Positions 18,510-26,494 of a stretch of 64,000 nt of DNA are shown here, piece after piece (the stretch's first letter is position 1; each line of letters starts with the position of its first letter). Below the pieces are notes generated by a model. That model saw nothing but the letters and a program-made list of their open reading frames with translations, did no database searches and was not told the DNA's origin. The position numbers and the translations under genes are program-made. The stretch lies in the NCBI GenBank assembly GCA_963710315.1, contig CAVPZW010000009.1:124001-188000 (forward strand). The letters are read 5' to 3'. Source of the DNA: Palsa-360 sp963710315. Its GTDB lineage: Bacteria; Acidobacteriota; Terriglobia; Acidiferrales; UBA7541.

Positions 18510-19721
18510 ATGTCCGTCGGGATTGAAATCGTGGGTCAAATAGAGGAGCCGAAGCGAGAGACTGCTCCTCCTAGTAAGCCTCATTTGCAATCACCGCTGA
18601 ACTTCTCACGGCGAATCCCTGAGCTTGACGGCCTGCGCGGCGTGGCCATTGGGATGGTTGTATTTGTCCACTACGTGTGGTTTGCAATCTGGGCTCGCCC
18701 TCCCGTGCTGTTAGGCTACCTCTACATATCGACCAGGATATTTTGGTCGGCTGTGGATTTGTTCTTTGTATTGTCGGGATTCCTGATCGGGGGGAATCTG
18801 CTCGACGCGCGCGAATCACCGAACTACTTCACGACATTCTATATACGCCGTTTTTCTAGGGTCCTGCCAATTTATCTTCTCTTCATCGGTTTGACTGGCC
18901 TTGCCTACCGTTTTCTATATCGGCCGGTTGGTGCTCCTCTAGACTGGCTATTTGCCGGAAGGCTGTCTTGGTACTGGTATCTCTCATTCGCGCAAAACCT
19001 GTGGATGACAAAATGGAACACCCCTGGTCCGCCAATCTTGGCCATCACTTGGGCCTTCGCTGTCGAGGTGCAGTTTTACTTTGTGGTGCCCGCCATCATC
19101 CGGTTTGTGCGCAAGTCGGTGCTGCCCTATCTGTTCATTGCGGGTATCGTGATGGCCCCCTTCGTCCGGCTGCATTTTGCCTCCCGGTTTCCGGCCAACA
19201 TATGGGCGACCTATCTCTTGCTGCCCAGCCGCATGGATTCCTTGTTTCTAGGGCTTCTTTGCGCCTATTGCCTGCGTAAACCCGAAGTCTGGACGTGGCT
19301 GGTCAAGCATCGAAAAATAACATGGATGGTGTTTTTCGCTTTGATCGCAGGGATGCCGGCCCTGAATAGAGAAGGGATTCCATTCACACATTCATGGATG
19401 TCCGTGGGGTATGGCTGGATGTCCTTGTTTTACTCTACTGCTCTGATATTGGCCCTGACGGACGCACAAAGTCTCTTGAGTCGGGCATTGCGTTGGCGGT
19501 GGTTGACCGGCCTGGGAACTATTTCCTATGGCGTTTACCTATTCCACTACGGGATTTATGGAATCTGCATGTGGCTGGCTCAGGGCAAGTACCTCCTGGC
19601 AAGCTGGAAGGATTTCGGAGTCACTCTGCTCGCATTCACGATAGTAATAACTGTGGGCCGACTTTCATGGCGATATTTCGAGAAGCCCATCGTGCGCTGG
19701 AGCCATAATTGGCAGTACTGA
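18510..19721 (+). CDS. Acyltransferase 3 family protein, paralogue 1
   Basis: 403 residues with about ten membrane segments. IPELDGLRGVAIGMVVFVHY is the N-terminal acyltransferase-3 motif with the catalytic His. FFVLSGFLIGG and FYIRRFSRVLP follow as usual. At the second conserved site the family EE of S-L-x-x-EEQFY is E186-V187 here (AVEVQFY), unlike paralogues 2 and 3. The start at ATG 18510 is supported by alignment with the paralogues (MSVGIEIVGQ). Acts in the cytoplasmic membrane, typically O-acetylating surface polysaccharides or lipids. First of three tandem copies. Confidence 0.9.
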   Translation: MSVGIEIVGQIEEPKRETAPPSKPHLQSPLNFSRRIPELDGLRGVAIGMVVFVHYVWFAIWARPPVLLGYLYISTRIFWSAVDLFFVLSGFLIGGNLLDARESPNYFTTFYIRRFSRVLPIYLLFIGLTGLAYRFLYRPVGAPLDWLFAGRLSWYWYLSFAQNLWMTKWNTPGPPILAITWAFAVEVQFYFVVPAIIRFVRKSVLPYLFIAGIVMAPFVRLHFASRFPANIWATYLLLPSRMDSLFLGLLCAYCLRKPEVWTWLVKHRKITWMVFFALIAGMPALNREGIPFTHSWMSVGYGWMSLFYSTALILALTDAQSLLSRALRWRWLTGLGTISYGVYLFHYGIYGICMWLAQGKYLLASWKDFGVTLLAFTIVITVGRLSWRYFEKPIVRWSHNWQY

Positions 19722-19851
19722 GCAGGCAAACACCGGGGCAGTTGGCATCTATGTCTTCGCTGCGCAGGCCGAACCGCACGCTGTCCCCTCAAGATGCCGC
19801 TCCAGAGTTGTGGAATGTCTTTGAGAGTGCACCGCTTGTGAGGCTGGAATA

Positions 19852-21066
19852 ATGTCCCAGGGAATAGAGATCGCGAGCCGAATGGAGCGACGTGAGCGAC
19901 AGACCGTTTCTCTTCCTCCGCCCGAATTGAAATCGCCTCTGGATTTCTCACGTCGGATCCCGGAGCTTGATGGCTTGCGCGGCGTGGCAATTGGGATGGT
20001 AATATTCCTGCACTGCGTGACATTCGCAATAGTTGCACGTCCCCCCGAGCTCCTTGGCTATGTATACGCATCGACAAAACTGTTTTGGACAGGCGTGGAT
20101 TTATTTTTTGTCTTATCGGGATTTTTGATTGGGGGGATCCTGATTGATGCACGCGAATCTCCGAATTACTTTAAGACCTTCTATATCCGGCGCTGTTGTC
20201 GAATCCTGCCGGCCTATTTCTTATTCCTTAGTTTTGTTGGGATCGCCTATCGTTATATTTATCTGCGAGTTGGTGCTCCTCTAGATGGGGTTTTTGCCGG
20301 AAAACTGCCCTGGTACGCGTACTTATCCTTCGCCCAAAACTTTTGGATGACAAGATTAAACACCATTGGTGCGCCCATCTTGTCCATCACATGGTCCCTT
20401 GCGATCGAGGAACAGTTTTACCTTGTGCTGCCCACGATCATTCGATTTGTGCGCCGGTCAGCCCTGCCCTACGTGTTCATTGCCGGCGCTGCGATCGCTC
20501 CCATCCTGCGGCTTATCATCGCGTACAGGTTTCCGGGCAACTTGTGGGCGAACTACGTATTGCTGCCTTGCCGCATGGATTCCTTGTTTCTGGGAGCACT
20601 TTGCGCTTACTTTGTGCGCGAACCCGGAACATGGAACTGGCTGGTCAAGCGTCGCAGCACCATCTGGATGGCATTTTTCGCGTTACTTGCGGGAATGGGT
20701 TTTCTGAATACTTTAGCGTTCCCGTTCAGGCGCTTTTGGGAATTCGCGGGTTATGGCTGGATCGCATTGTTTTTCGCCACTACATTAATCTTGGTACTGA
20801 CGGACTCTCAGAATTTCTTAAGTCGCGCAATGCGCTTTCGATGGCTAGAGGGGCTCGGAGGAATTGCTTATAGCGTTTACCTATTCCATGTTGCCGTCTA
20901 TTCTTTCTGCAACTGGCTGTCGATGCCGCATGGATGGCCCCTGAGAACCTGGAGGGATTTTGAAATCAGCCTGCTCGGTGTGGCGATTACGATAATCTTT
21001 GGAAAGTTCTCCTGGAAGTTTTTCGAAAAACCCATCTTGGATTGGAGCCATAGGTGGGAGTATTGA
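19852..21066 (+). CDS. Acyltransferase 3 family protein, paralogue 2
   Basis: 404 residues, closely similar to its neighbours along the whole length. Motifs IPELDGLRGVAIGMVIFLHC, DLFFVLSGFLIGGILIDARE, FYIRRCCRILPAYF and SLAIEEQFYL are complete. The N-terminus MSQGIEIASR belongs to the shared cassette. The 130-base gap before it lacks the TAAG-TATTGAAAA element that precedes paralogues 1 and 3, though the last bases (GAGGCTGGAATA before ATG) still match. It is therefore probably read through from paralogue 1. Likely an O-acyltransferase for a surface glycan. Confidence 0.9.
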   Translation: MSQGIEIASRMERRERQTVSLPPPELKSPLDFSRRIPELDGLRGVAIGMVIFLHCVTFAIVARPPELLGYVYASTKLFWTGVDLFFVLSGFLIGGILIDARESPNYFKTFYIRRCCRILPAYFLFLSFVGIAYRYIYLRVGAPLDGVFAGKLPWYAYLSFAQNFWMTRLNTIGAPILSITWSLAIEEQFYLVLPTIIRFVRRSALPYVFIAGAAIAPILRLIIAYRFPGNLWANYVLLPCRMDSLFLGALCAYFVREPGTWNWLVKRRSTIWMAFFALLAGMGFLNTLAFPFRRFWEFAGYGWIALFFATTLILVLTDSQNFLSRAMRFRWLEGLGGIAYSVYLFHVAVYSFCNWLSMPHGWPLRTWRDFEISLLGVAITIIFGKFSWKFFEKPILDWSHRWEY

Positions 21067-21305
21067 GAATACCGAGATCGGAGCAGCCGCCACGGACGTC
21101 AGCGCTGCGTGCGCCAGAACGTATTGCCTTCCCCAAATGTCAAACCGCTGGCAGAGTCTGGCAGATCGCGCCTCATCCTCTTTGGAACCGAGGCAGATCC
21201 CGCAGGGGCGGATCTGCTCCACCGAAGTGGGGGTACAGGGAAATTCTGGAGGAAATTCAGTTGTCTCTAATTGGATACACCTCCCGCCATATCGAGAGGA
21301 ACGTA

Positions 21306-21425
21306 GGTTACATATATGGCTGTTTTTGCCGAGATTGGCCTGTAAGCTATTGAAAACACGCGCCAAACAATGGTCAGCAAATTGCGGAATACATTCAAGA
21401 GCTCATGGGCTTCGAGGTTTGAACT
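21306..21425 (+). promoter_or_regulatory. Shared upstream element, copy C (before acyltransferase 3)
   Basis: GGTTAC at 21306 and TAAGCTATTGAAAA at 21343, 83 bases before ATG 21426. The third box is weaker (ACAATGGTCAGCAAATTGC at 21367, 13 of 19 bases matching copy A). The 37-base offset between the first two boxes is kept. Confidence 0.68.
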
Positions 21426-22802
21426 ATGTCCGGTGGGATAGAGATCATGGGGCAAACGGCGGAGCACAAGCGAGAATTCGCTTCTGTTTCTAAGCCTGAA
21501 TTGCGATCGTCGCTCAACTTCGCGCGGAGGATCCCAGAGTTGGATGGCTTGCGCGGCATGGCCATCGTGATATGCCTGTGTTTTCACTATGTAACGATTG
21601 CAATCGCGGCTCGCCCTCCCGAATTACTGGGGTATGTCCACACAACCACACGGATATTTTGGGCAGGCGTGGATCTGTTCTTTGTCTTGTCAGGATTTTT
21701 AATCGGCGGGATTCTGCTCGACGCGCGCGATTCTCCAAATTACTTTCCGACATTCTACATGCGGCGGTTTTGTCGCATTCTGCCAATCTATTTTTTGTTC
21801 AGCATTTTGGTTGGGATTGCCTATCATTTCGTTTATCCGGCGTTTGGCGCGCCTGTAGATTGGATCTTTGCCGGAAACGTGCCCTGGTACGCGAATCTGT
21901 CGTTCGCGCAAAACTTCTGGATGGCGAAAATGAACACGGTTGGCCCACCAATTTTGGCCATCACGTGGTCCCTGGCGGTTGAAGAACAATTTTACCTTGC
22001 CCTGCCCATCGTTATTCGATATGTGCGCCGGTCAACCCTGCCTTATGTGTTTATTGCCGGCATCGTGATCGCCCCGCTCCTGCGGCTCTTCCTCATCTTC
22101 CGGTTTCGAGACCATTTGTGGGCGACGTACGTCCTATTGCCTTGCCGCATGGACTCCCTGCTTCTGGGGGCGCTTTGCGCGTACAGTGTGCGCGAGCCCA
22201 GACTGTGGAGTCGGCTGGTCAAGGGTCGAAACACGATCTGGATCGTGTTTTTCGCGTTGTTTGCAGGAATGCCTCTCTTGAACTCGAAGGGGATCCCATT
22301 CACGCTCTTATATGCGTCCGTGGGATATGGCTGGATGTCACTGTTCTTCGCGACCGTTCTGATGTTGGCGCTGACCGACCCTCAGAGTCTCCTAAGCCGG
22401 GTAATGCGTGTGAGATGGTTGGCGAGCCTTGGAGAAATCGGGTACAGCGTTTATCTGTTCCATCTCGGGATCTACTGTTTCTGTATGTGGCTGTTAACGA
22501 CGCACGAATGGCTCCTGGCAAGTTGGAAGGATTTCGGAGTCACCTTACTGGCAGCGGCAATCACGATAACTTTTGCGAAGCTGTCGTGGCTATACTTCGA
22601 GAGGCCCATCGTGCGCTGGGGCCATAAGTGGAAATATGAAACTGGCGGACAAGCAGCACTCGTCACGAGCGGTAGCGCTCCACTGGCCAAATCTGGCGGT
22701 TCCCCCGAAAGGCTGGAATTGCCCCGGGTCTACCGGAGCCAACAGCCACCTGAATCGCTGCACACTCGAGATTCTGTAAGGGTCAGGTCAGTCATCACTT
22801 AG
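21426..22802 (+). CDS. Acyltransferase 3 family protein, paralogue 3
   Basis: 458 residues. The core matches paralogues 1 and 2 (IPELDGLRGMAIVICLCFHY, DLFFVLSGFLIGGILLDARD, SLAVEEQFYLALP). It has a C-terminal hydrophilic extension of about 50 residues after the last membrane segment, rich in Ser, Pro and Arg. This tail is absent from the others and may come from loss of an original stop. The N-terminus MSGGIEIMGQ is shared. The gene has its own copy of the upstream element. Predicted O-acyltransferase of surface polysaccharide or lipid. Confidence 0.9.
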   Translation: MSGGIEIMGQTAEHKREFASVSKPELRSSLNFARRIPELDGLRGMAIVICLCFHYVTIAIAARPPELLGYVHTTTRIFWAGVDLFFVLSGFLIGGILLDARDSPNYFPTFYMRRFCRILPIYFLFSILVGIAYHFVYPAFGAPVDWIFAGNVPWYANLSFAQNFWMAKMNTVGPPILAITWSLAVEEQFYLALPIVIRYVRRSTLPYVFIAGIVIAPLLRLFLIFRFRDHLWATYVLLPCRMDSLLLGALCAYSVREPRLWSRLVKGRNTIWIVFFALFAGMPLLNSKGIPFTLLYASVGYGWMSLFFATVLMLALTDPQSLLSRVMRVRWLASLGEIGYSVYLFHLGIYCFCMWLLTTHEWLLASWKDFGVTLLAAAITITFAKLSWLYFERPIVRWGHKWKYETGGQAALVTSGSAPLAKSGGSPERLELPRVYRSQQPPESLHTRDSVRVRSVIT

Positions 22803-22808
22803 CAGCTC

Positions 22809-23081
22809 ATGGAGGAATTTCATATCGGTAAATCCATGCTGCCGGTCACAAACATTCACGGTCACATCATGCCGTACCACATGATGAAGCCTTCCGCGCT
22901 GGAATTAATCACCTGCGGAAGAAAAGACATCGCCGATAAGGTGCTGTGGGGCACTGAATGGCCAAGTCCCGGAGTGGCCACATTGCAGGGCGGTCTCAAG
23001 AAATTCCATGCGCTCCCCATCGGAGCCGAAGCCAAGCGCAAGATTCTTTACGATAACGCGGCGCGTCTTTTCCCGTGCTGA
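22809..23081 (+). pseudogene. C-terminal remnant of an amidohydrolase family 2 gene
   Basis: Only 90 residues are readable. The end (VLWGTEWPSP ... AKRKILYDNAARLF) is the classic C-terminus of amidohydrolase-2 proteins, including the metal-binding G-T-[DE]-W-P region and the closing Asn-Ala-x-Arg-Leu-Phe. The whole N-terminal barrel with the HxH metal site is missing upstream, where the third acyltransferase gene lies. The remnant is 29 bases before the ligase gene on the same strand. It is best read as what is left of a catabolic operon truncated when the acyltransferase block arrived or expanded. Confidence 0.65.
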
Positions 23082-23110
23082 TGTCTGAACGTAATTGAGG
23101 TAAGCGGTAC

Positions 23111-24429
23111 ATGCAATACTTCAATCAAGTAATCGAGACAATGCCTCGCGAGCAGTTGCAAGCCCTACAACTGGAAAAGCTGCGCGCGCTTCTGTCGCGC
23201 ATAGCGGGCCGCAACCGTTTCTATACGAAAAAATGGAAAGATGCAGGCATCGCGCCGGGCGATGTCCGCTCCCTCTCGGATTTTGCAAATCTTCCTTTCA
23301 CTTGCAAATCCGAACTTGAACGCGCGCAAATGGAGGCTCCCCATTTGGCACGAATGCCACTTTCCCGGAGATCGCTTATTCGCGCCTTCACCAAACTTCC
23401 GGAACGACGGGCGCCCCGCTGCGGGTCGTGGACACGCCGGAAAGCTGGGACTGGTGGGGATCCTGCTGGGCAACTGTGCTGAGAGGCGCGGGTGTCACGG
23501 CGGAGGATCGTCTCTTCCTGCCATTTTCGTTCGGACCCTTCATCGGATTTTGGGCTACCGTGGAAGGCGCGAAGCAGATTGGCGCGATGCTGATTCCGGG
23601 CGGCGGCTGGGATTCCCTGCAGCGTTTGCAAGTCATGCGGGATCTGGGCGCGACCGTGCTGTGCTGCACGCCCACGTATGCGCTGCGCCTGGCGGAAGTC
23701 GCGCGCCGGGAACGTTTTGACCTGCGATCCATCCCCATTCGCGCGCTGATCCACGCGGGCGAGCCGGGAGCCAACGTGCCGCACACCAAGGCGCGCATCG
23801 AAGCGGCATGGGGCGCAAAATGTTTCGATCACGCGGGCTCTACGGAAGTCGGCGCGCACAGCTTTGAATGCCAAGTGCAGCCCGGCGGCGTCCACCTTCT
23901 TGAAAGCGAATTCATCGGCGAGGTGCTCGACGCTGAGACGGGAGAGAATGTTTGTCCCGGCGAAATCGGCGAACTGGTGATCACCAATTTAGGACGTCCA
24001 GGATTTCCGGTGATCCGATATCGTACCGGCGACCTGGTGCGCTTGAATTCAACACCGTGCGAATGCGGGCGCACGTTCGCGCGTTTTGACGGAGGGCTGC
24101 TCGGGCGAGTCGATGATATGGTGACTGTGTGCGGAGTGAATGTCTACCCGACGGCCATCGAAAACGTAGTTCGCCAGTTTGAGGCGGTCGAGGAGTTTCA
24201 AGTTACGGTGACCCGTTTCCGTGAGCTGCATCAGCTCGAAGTCCGCATCGAGCTGGCATCGGAAGATCACGCCGAGGATGTGCGCACGCAAGTCGAACAA
24301 GCCATCTGCGCCGCAATTTCACTGCGTCCCAAAGTCACACTTGCCCAATCAGGAACTCTTGCCCGTTTTGAAATGAAAGCCCGCAGGTTTCAACGACTTG
24401 ATCGAATGTCTGAAAGACAAGCCGTTTGA
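23111..24429 (+). pseudogene. Phenylacetate-CoA ligase-like AMP-forming ligase with one frameshift
   Basis: PaaK-type adenylate-forming CoA ligase, about 440 residues when repaired. The first frame gives the N-terminus to AQMEAP near 23340. The second continues PFGTNATFPEIAYSRLHQTSGTTGAP, the family's A-P-P-F-G-T-N block and ATP-binding P-loop. Adding one C to the CCCC run at 23339-23342 restores the frame exactly at that motif. Later motifs (HAGEPGAN, DHAGSTEVGAH, RYRTGDLVRL, LGRVDDMV) are intact, with a zinc-like Cys pair in TPCECGRTFARF. Only one lesion is present, so a sequence error is as likely as inactivation. Would activate an aromatic acid to its CoA thioester. Confidence 0.82.
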
Positions 24430-24617
24430 CCTGCTGCGTCGCCACCGTCACAAACGATCCCGCACAATCATTTCTTGCCAAATGGGGGTAGCCCACCGCA
24501 TTTCAAACTGCATTGACAAAGATTGCGCACACGATCTTTTTCCGCTTCGCCAAACAAGAATTGCCGACGATGTTAGGCTCATTCGTGTGCTGGAGAATCG
24601 AATGTGGGTCTGAGGAG

Positions 24618-26264
24618 TTACTTGCGTTCGTCGAGGTCCACGAAGTAAATAATCGCCTTTGGCGAATCGGGAACGAAATCCGTCGCGCTTCTCGTCGACC
24701 CCCCAATAGCTACCACGCGCGGAGAGTATCCTCGTTCAACCAACCACCGGGGCCAGAAATCCTCCGCGTCCCCATTGGAATAGAGCAGAAACTTGCGATG
24801 CTGCGTGGCGAAATCGGGAAATGTTTGCAGATTGATCGGAACATATTTCTTCAAGGTTTCCAGAAGAAGGGTTGAAGTGTCGCTTTGCGAAGCCGCAAAT
24901 TGCTCCTGGGGATCGTCGAGGGTGAAAATCCGAGACTTAAGCTGATCGCTCTCCCTGTGCCATAACTGCAAGAATATGAGACCGTTCGAAACAACCAGCG
25001 GGACGTCCATTTTCGTGGCCAATTTCATGGGATCGTTAAGGGAATCATTATTTCCCCGCGGCTTCATCACTTCTGCCCAATGACTCCCCTCCTGAATTAG
25101 GAACATGCAAAGTACAAGCAACCCGGCCGAGGCCAGGGCAGGTTTGTTCAGTCGTGATAAAAACAGGCTCAGGCCAATACTTATCCCCAAATCAGCGACA
25201 GTCACATATCGGCCTGAAAAACCGCCGTGGCCCACAATGGCGGAAACAAACGTCACGATTGGCATGAGCAAAAATCCGAGAATCAGGGCGAGGTCTGTGG
25301 GAGAGTAGCCCGAACCAGGGGCGCCCGTGGGCCGCGCGCGAAAATTTCCCGAATAGGCTAAATAGCCAACAAAGAATAACGCGGAGACAAAGATCGCCAC
25401 TGAGAAGTTCACTTTCAAATGCGTTAATTCGCCCAGTCCTTTTAGGAAGTGCCAAAAGGTGGGCGTGGCCCAAAAGTGGGCTCCATATAGCGCCCGCTGT
25501 GCGCTTAAGATCGGCCAAAATGCTAGATAGGGCAACACCCCAAAACCGAAAGCAATCCAAATTTGAGGCCGCAACCTGCGCGTTGCATACAGATGAGTGA
25601 GTTCGGCTAGGCCGAATGGGAAGAACGCCAGCACCGCGTAGAAATGCATCGAGCAGGCTGCCGCCAGACACACTGCAAAAAGAAATGCCCATTTTTTTGA
25701 TTCCGCTCGCTCATAGCACATCAATGCAAGGGCAATGAAAGCGATCGTCATGCCGTAGGATCGGGCTTCAAACGCAAAGGGATCGTATAAATTGGTCAGC
25801 AGCAGTACAGCCGCGGAAATCAGCGCAACCAGGCCTCCCGCGCGTTTGCGAATGAAGAAGAACAGGCAGGTCATCACGCAAAGGAAAGCGGCTATGGCAG
25901 GCAGCCGGAATGTTAGGCGCTCGTTGCCGCCAAGTTTGCCCATCACATGCTCGATGAGATAAATCCCCAAGGGATGTCCATCCACCCCGTGCGTCAAGAG
26001 ATTCCAAATTCCAGAAATGTGCGCTTGACCTGATACCAGAACTGTCAGCACCTCATCGAACCACATCCCCTTGGCGACCGACCGGAAAATCGCTTCAATC
26101 GCAATTATGGGGATTAGGAGAATAAACAATGCCCTGGCAAGGTCTTCCTCCGGAGATTGCAGTGCGGTTCGCCGGCGTTTGGTTTTCTGCCATCCAGAGT
26201 GGCCAAAAGGCTCTTCAATCGTTAGTTGTGTACCGGGCGTTTCGGATTGTATGGTTGCGCGCAT
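24618..26264 (-). CDS. PMT/GT39-like polytopic glycosyltransferase
   Basis: 548 residues. A cytoplasmic start of about 45 residues precedes about eleven membrane segments and a C-terminal soluble domain from about residue 400. The GT-C signature Asp-Glu occurs as MWFDEV (about 67-72) in the first periplasmic loop, and HGVDGHPLGIYLIEH matches the second conserved loop of the PMT_2 family. It would transfer a sugar from a polyprenyl-phosphate donor to an acceptor outside the membrane. It closes the surface island, on the opposite strand. Base composition looks lower in GC than the flanking catabolic genes, judged by eye. Confidence 0.85.
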   Translation of the reverse strand: MRATIQSETPGTQLTIEEPFGHSGWQKTKRRRTALQSPEEDLARALFILLIPIIAIEAIFRSVAKGMWFDEVLTVLVSGQAHISGIWNLLTHGVDGHPLGIYLIEHVMGKLGGNERLTFRLPAIAAFLCVMTCLFFFIRKRAGGLVALISAAVLLLTNLYDPFAFEARSYGMTIAFIALALMCYERAESKKWAFLFAVCLAAACSMHFYAVLAFFPFGLAELTHLYATRRLRPQIWIAFGFGVLPYLAFWPILSAQRALYGAHFWATPTFWHFLKGLGELTHLKVNFSVAIFVSALFFVGYLAYSGNFRARPTGAPGSGYSPTDLALILGFLLMPIVTFVSAIVGHGGFSGRYVTVADLGISIGLSLFLSRLNKPALASAGLLVLCMFLIQEGSHWAEVMKPRGNNDSLNDPMKLATKMDVPLVVSNGLIFLQLWHRESDQLKSRIFTLDDPQEQFAASQSDTSTLLLETLKKYVPINLQTFPDFATQHRKFLLYSNGDAEDFWPRWLVERGYSPRVVAIGGSTRSATDFVPDSPKAIIYFVDLDERK

Positions 26265-26494
26265 GTTTCAGCCGGACCTTCCTGCCTGGGCAGTCATATC
26301 CCCAAGAGATACCTTTTCCATGCAAACGGAGAACCGAATTCATGGATTTATGTGACTTATTTTCAATTGGTTACAATAAGACCCGAGGCTGGTGTCTCCG
26401 AAACTTGACTTGGCTAAACTTTCGGTAACACCGATTGCTAACAGCAGGTTTAGGTCACAACGCGATCAAGTTGCCAAGGGAGGGGGCTTGGGCC

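Noticed and set aside
19722..19851. Shared upstream element before acyltransferase paralogue 2
   Set aside because: Looked for at the expected offset; neither box is present, only the last bases before the ATG resemble the others.
26264..26420. Possible extra copy of the shared upstream element before the GT39-like gene (GTAACCAATTGAAAAT on the minus strand)
   Set aside because: Fourteen of 17 bases match the main box, but the distance to the ATG is 109 rather than 83-84 and the GGTTRC box is not at the right offset.
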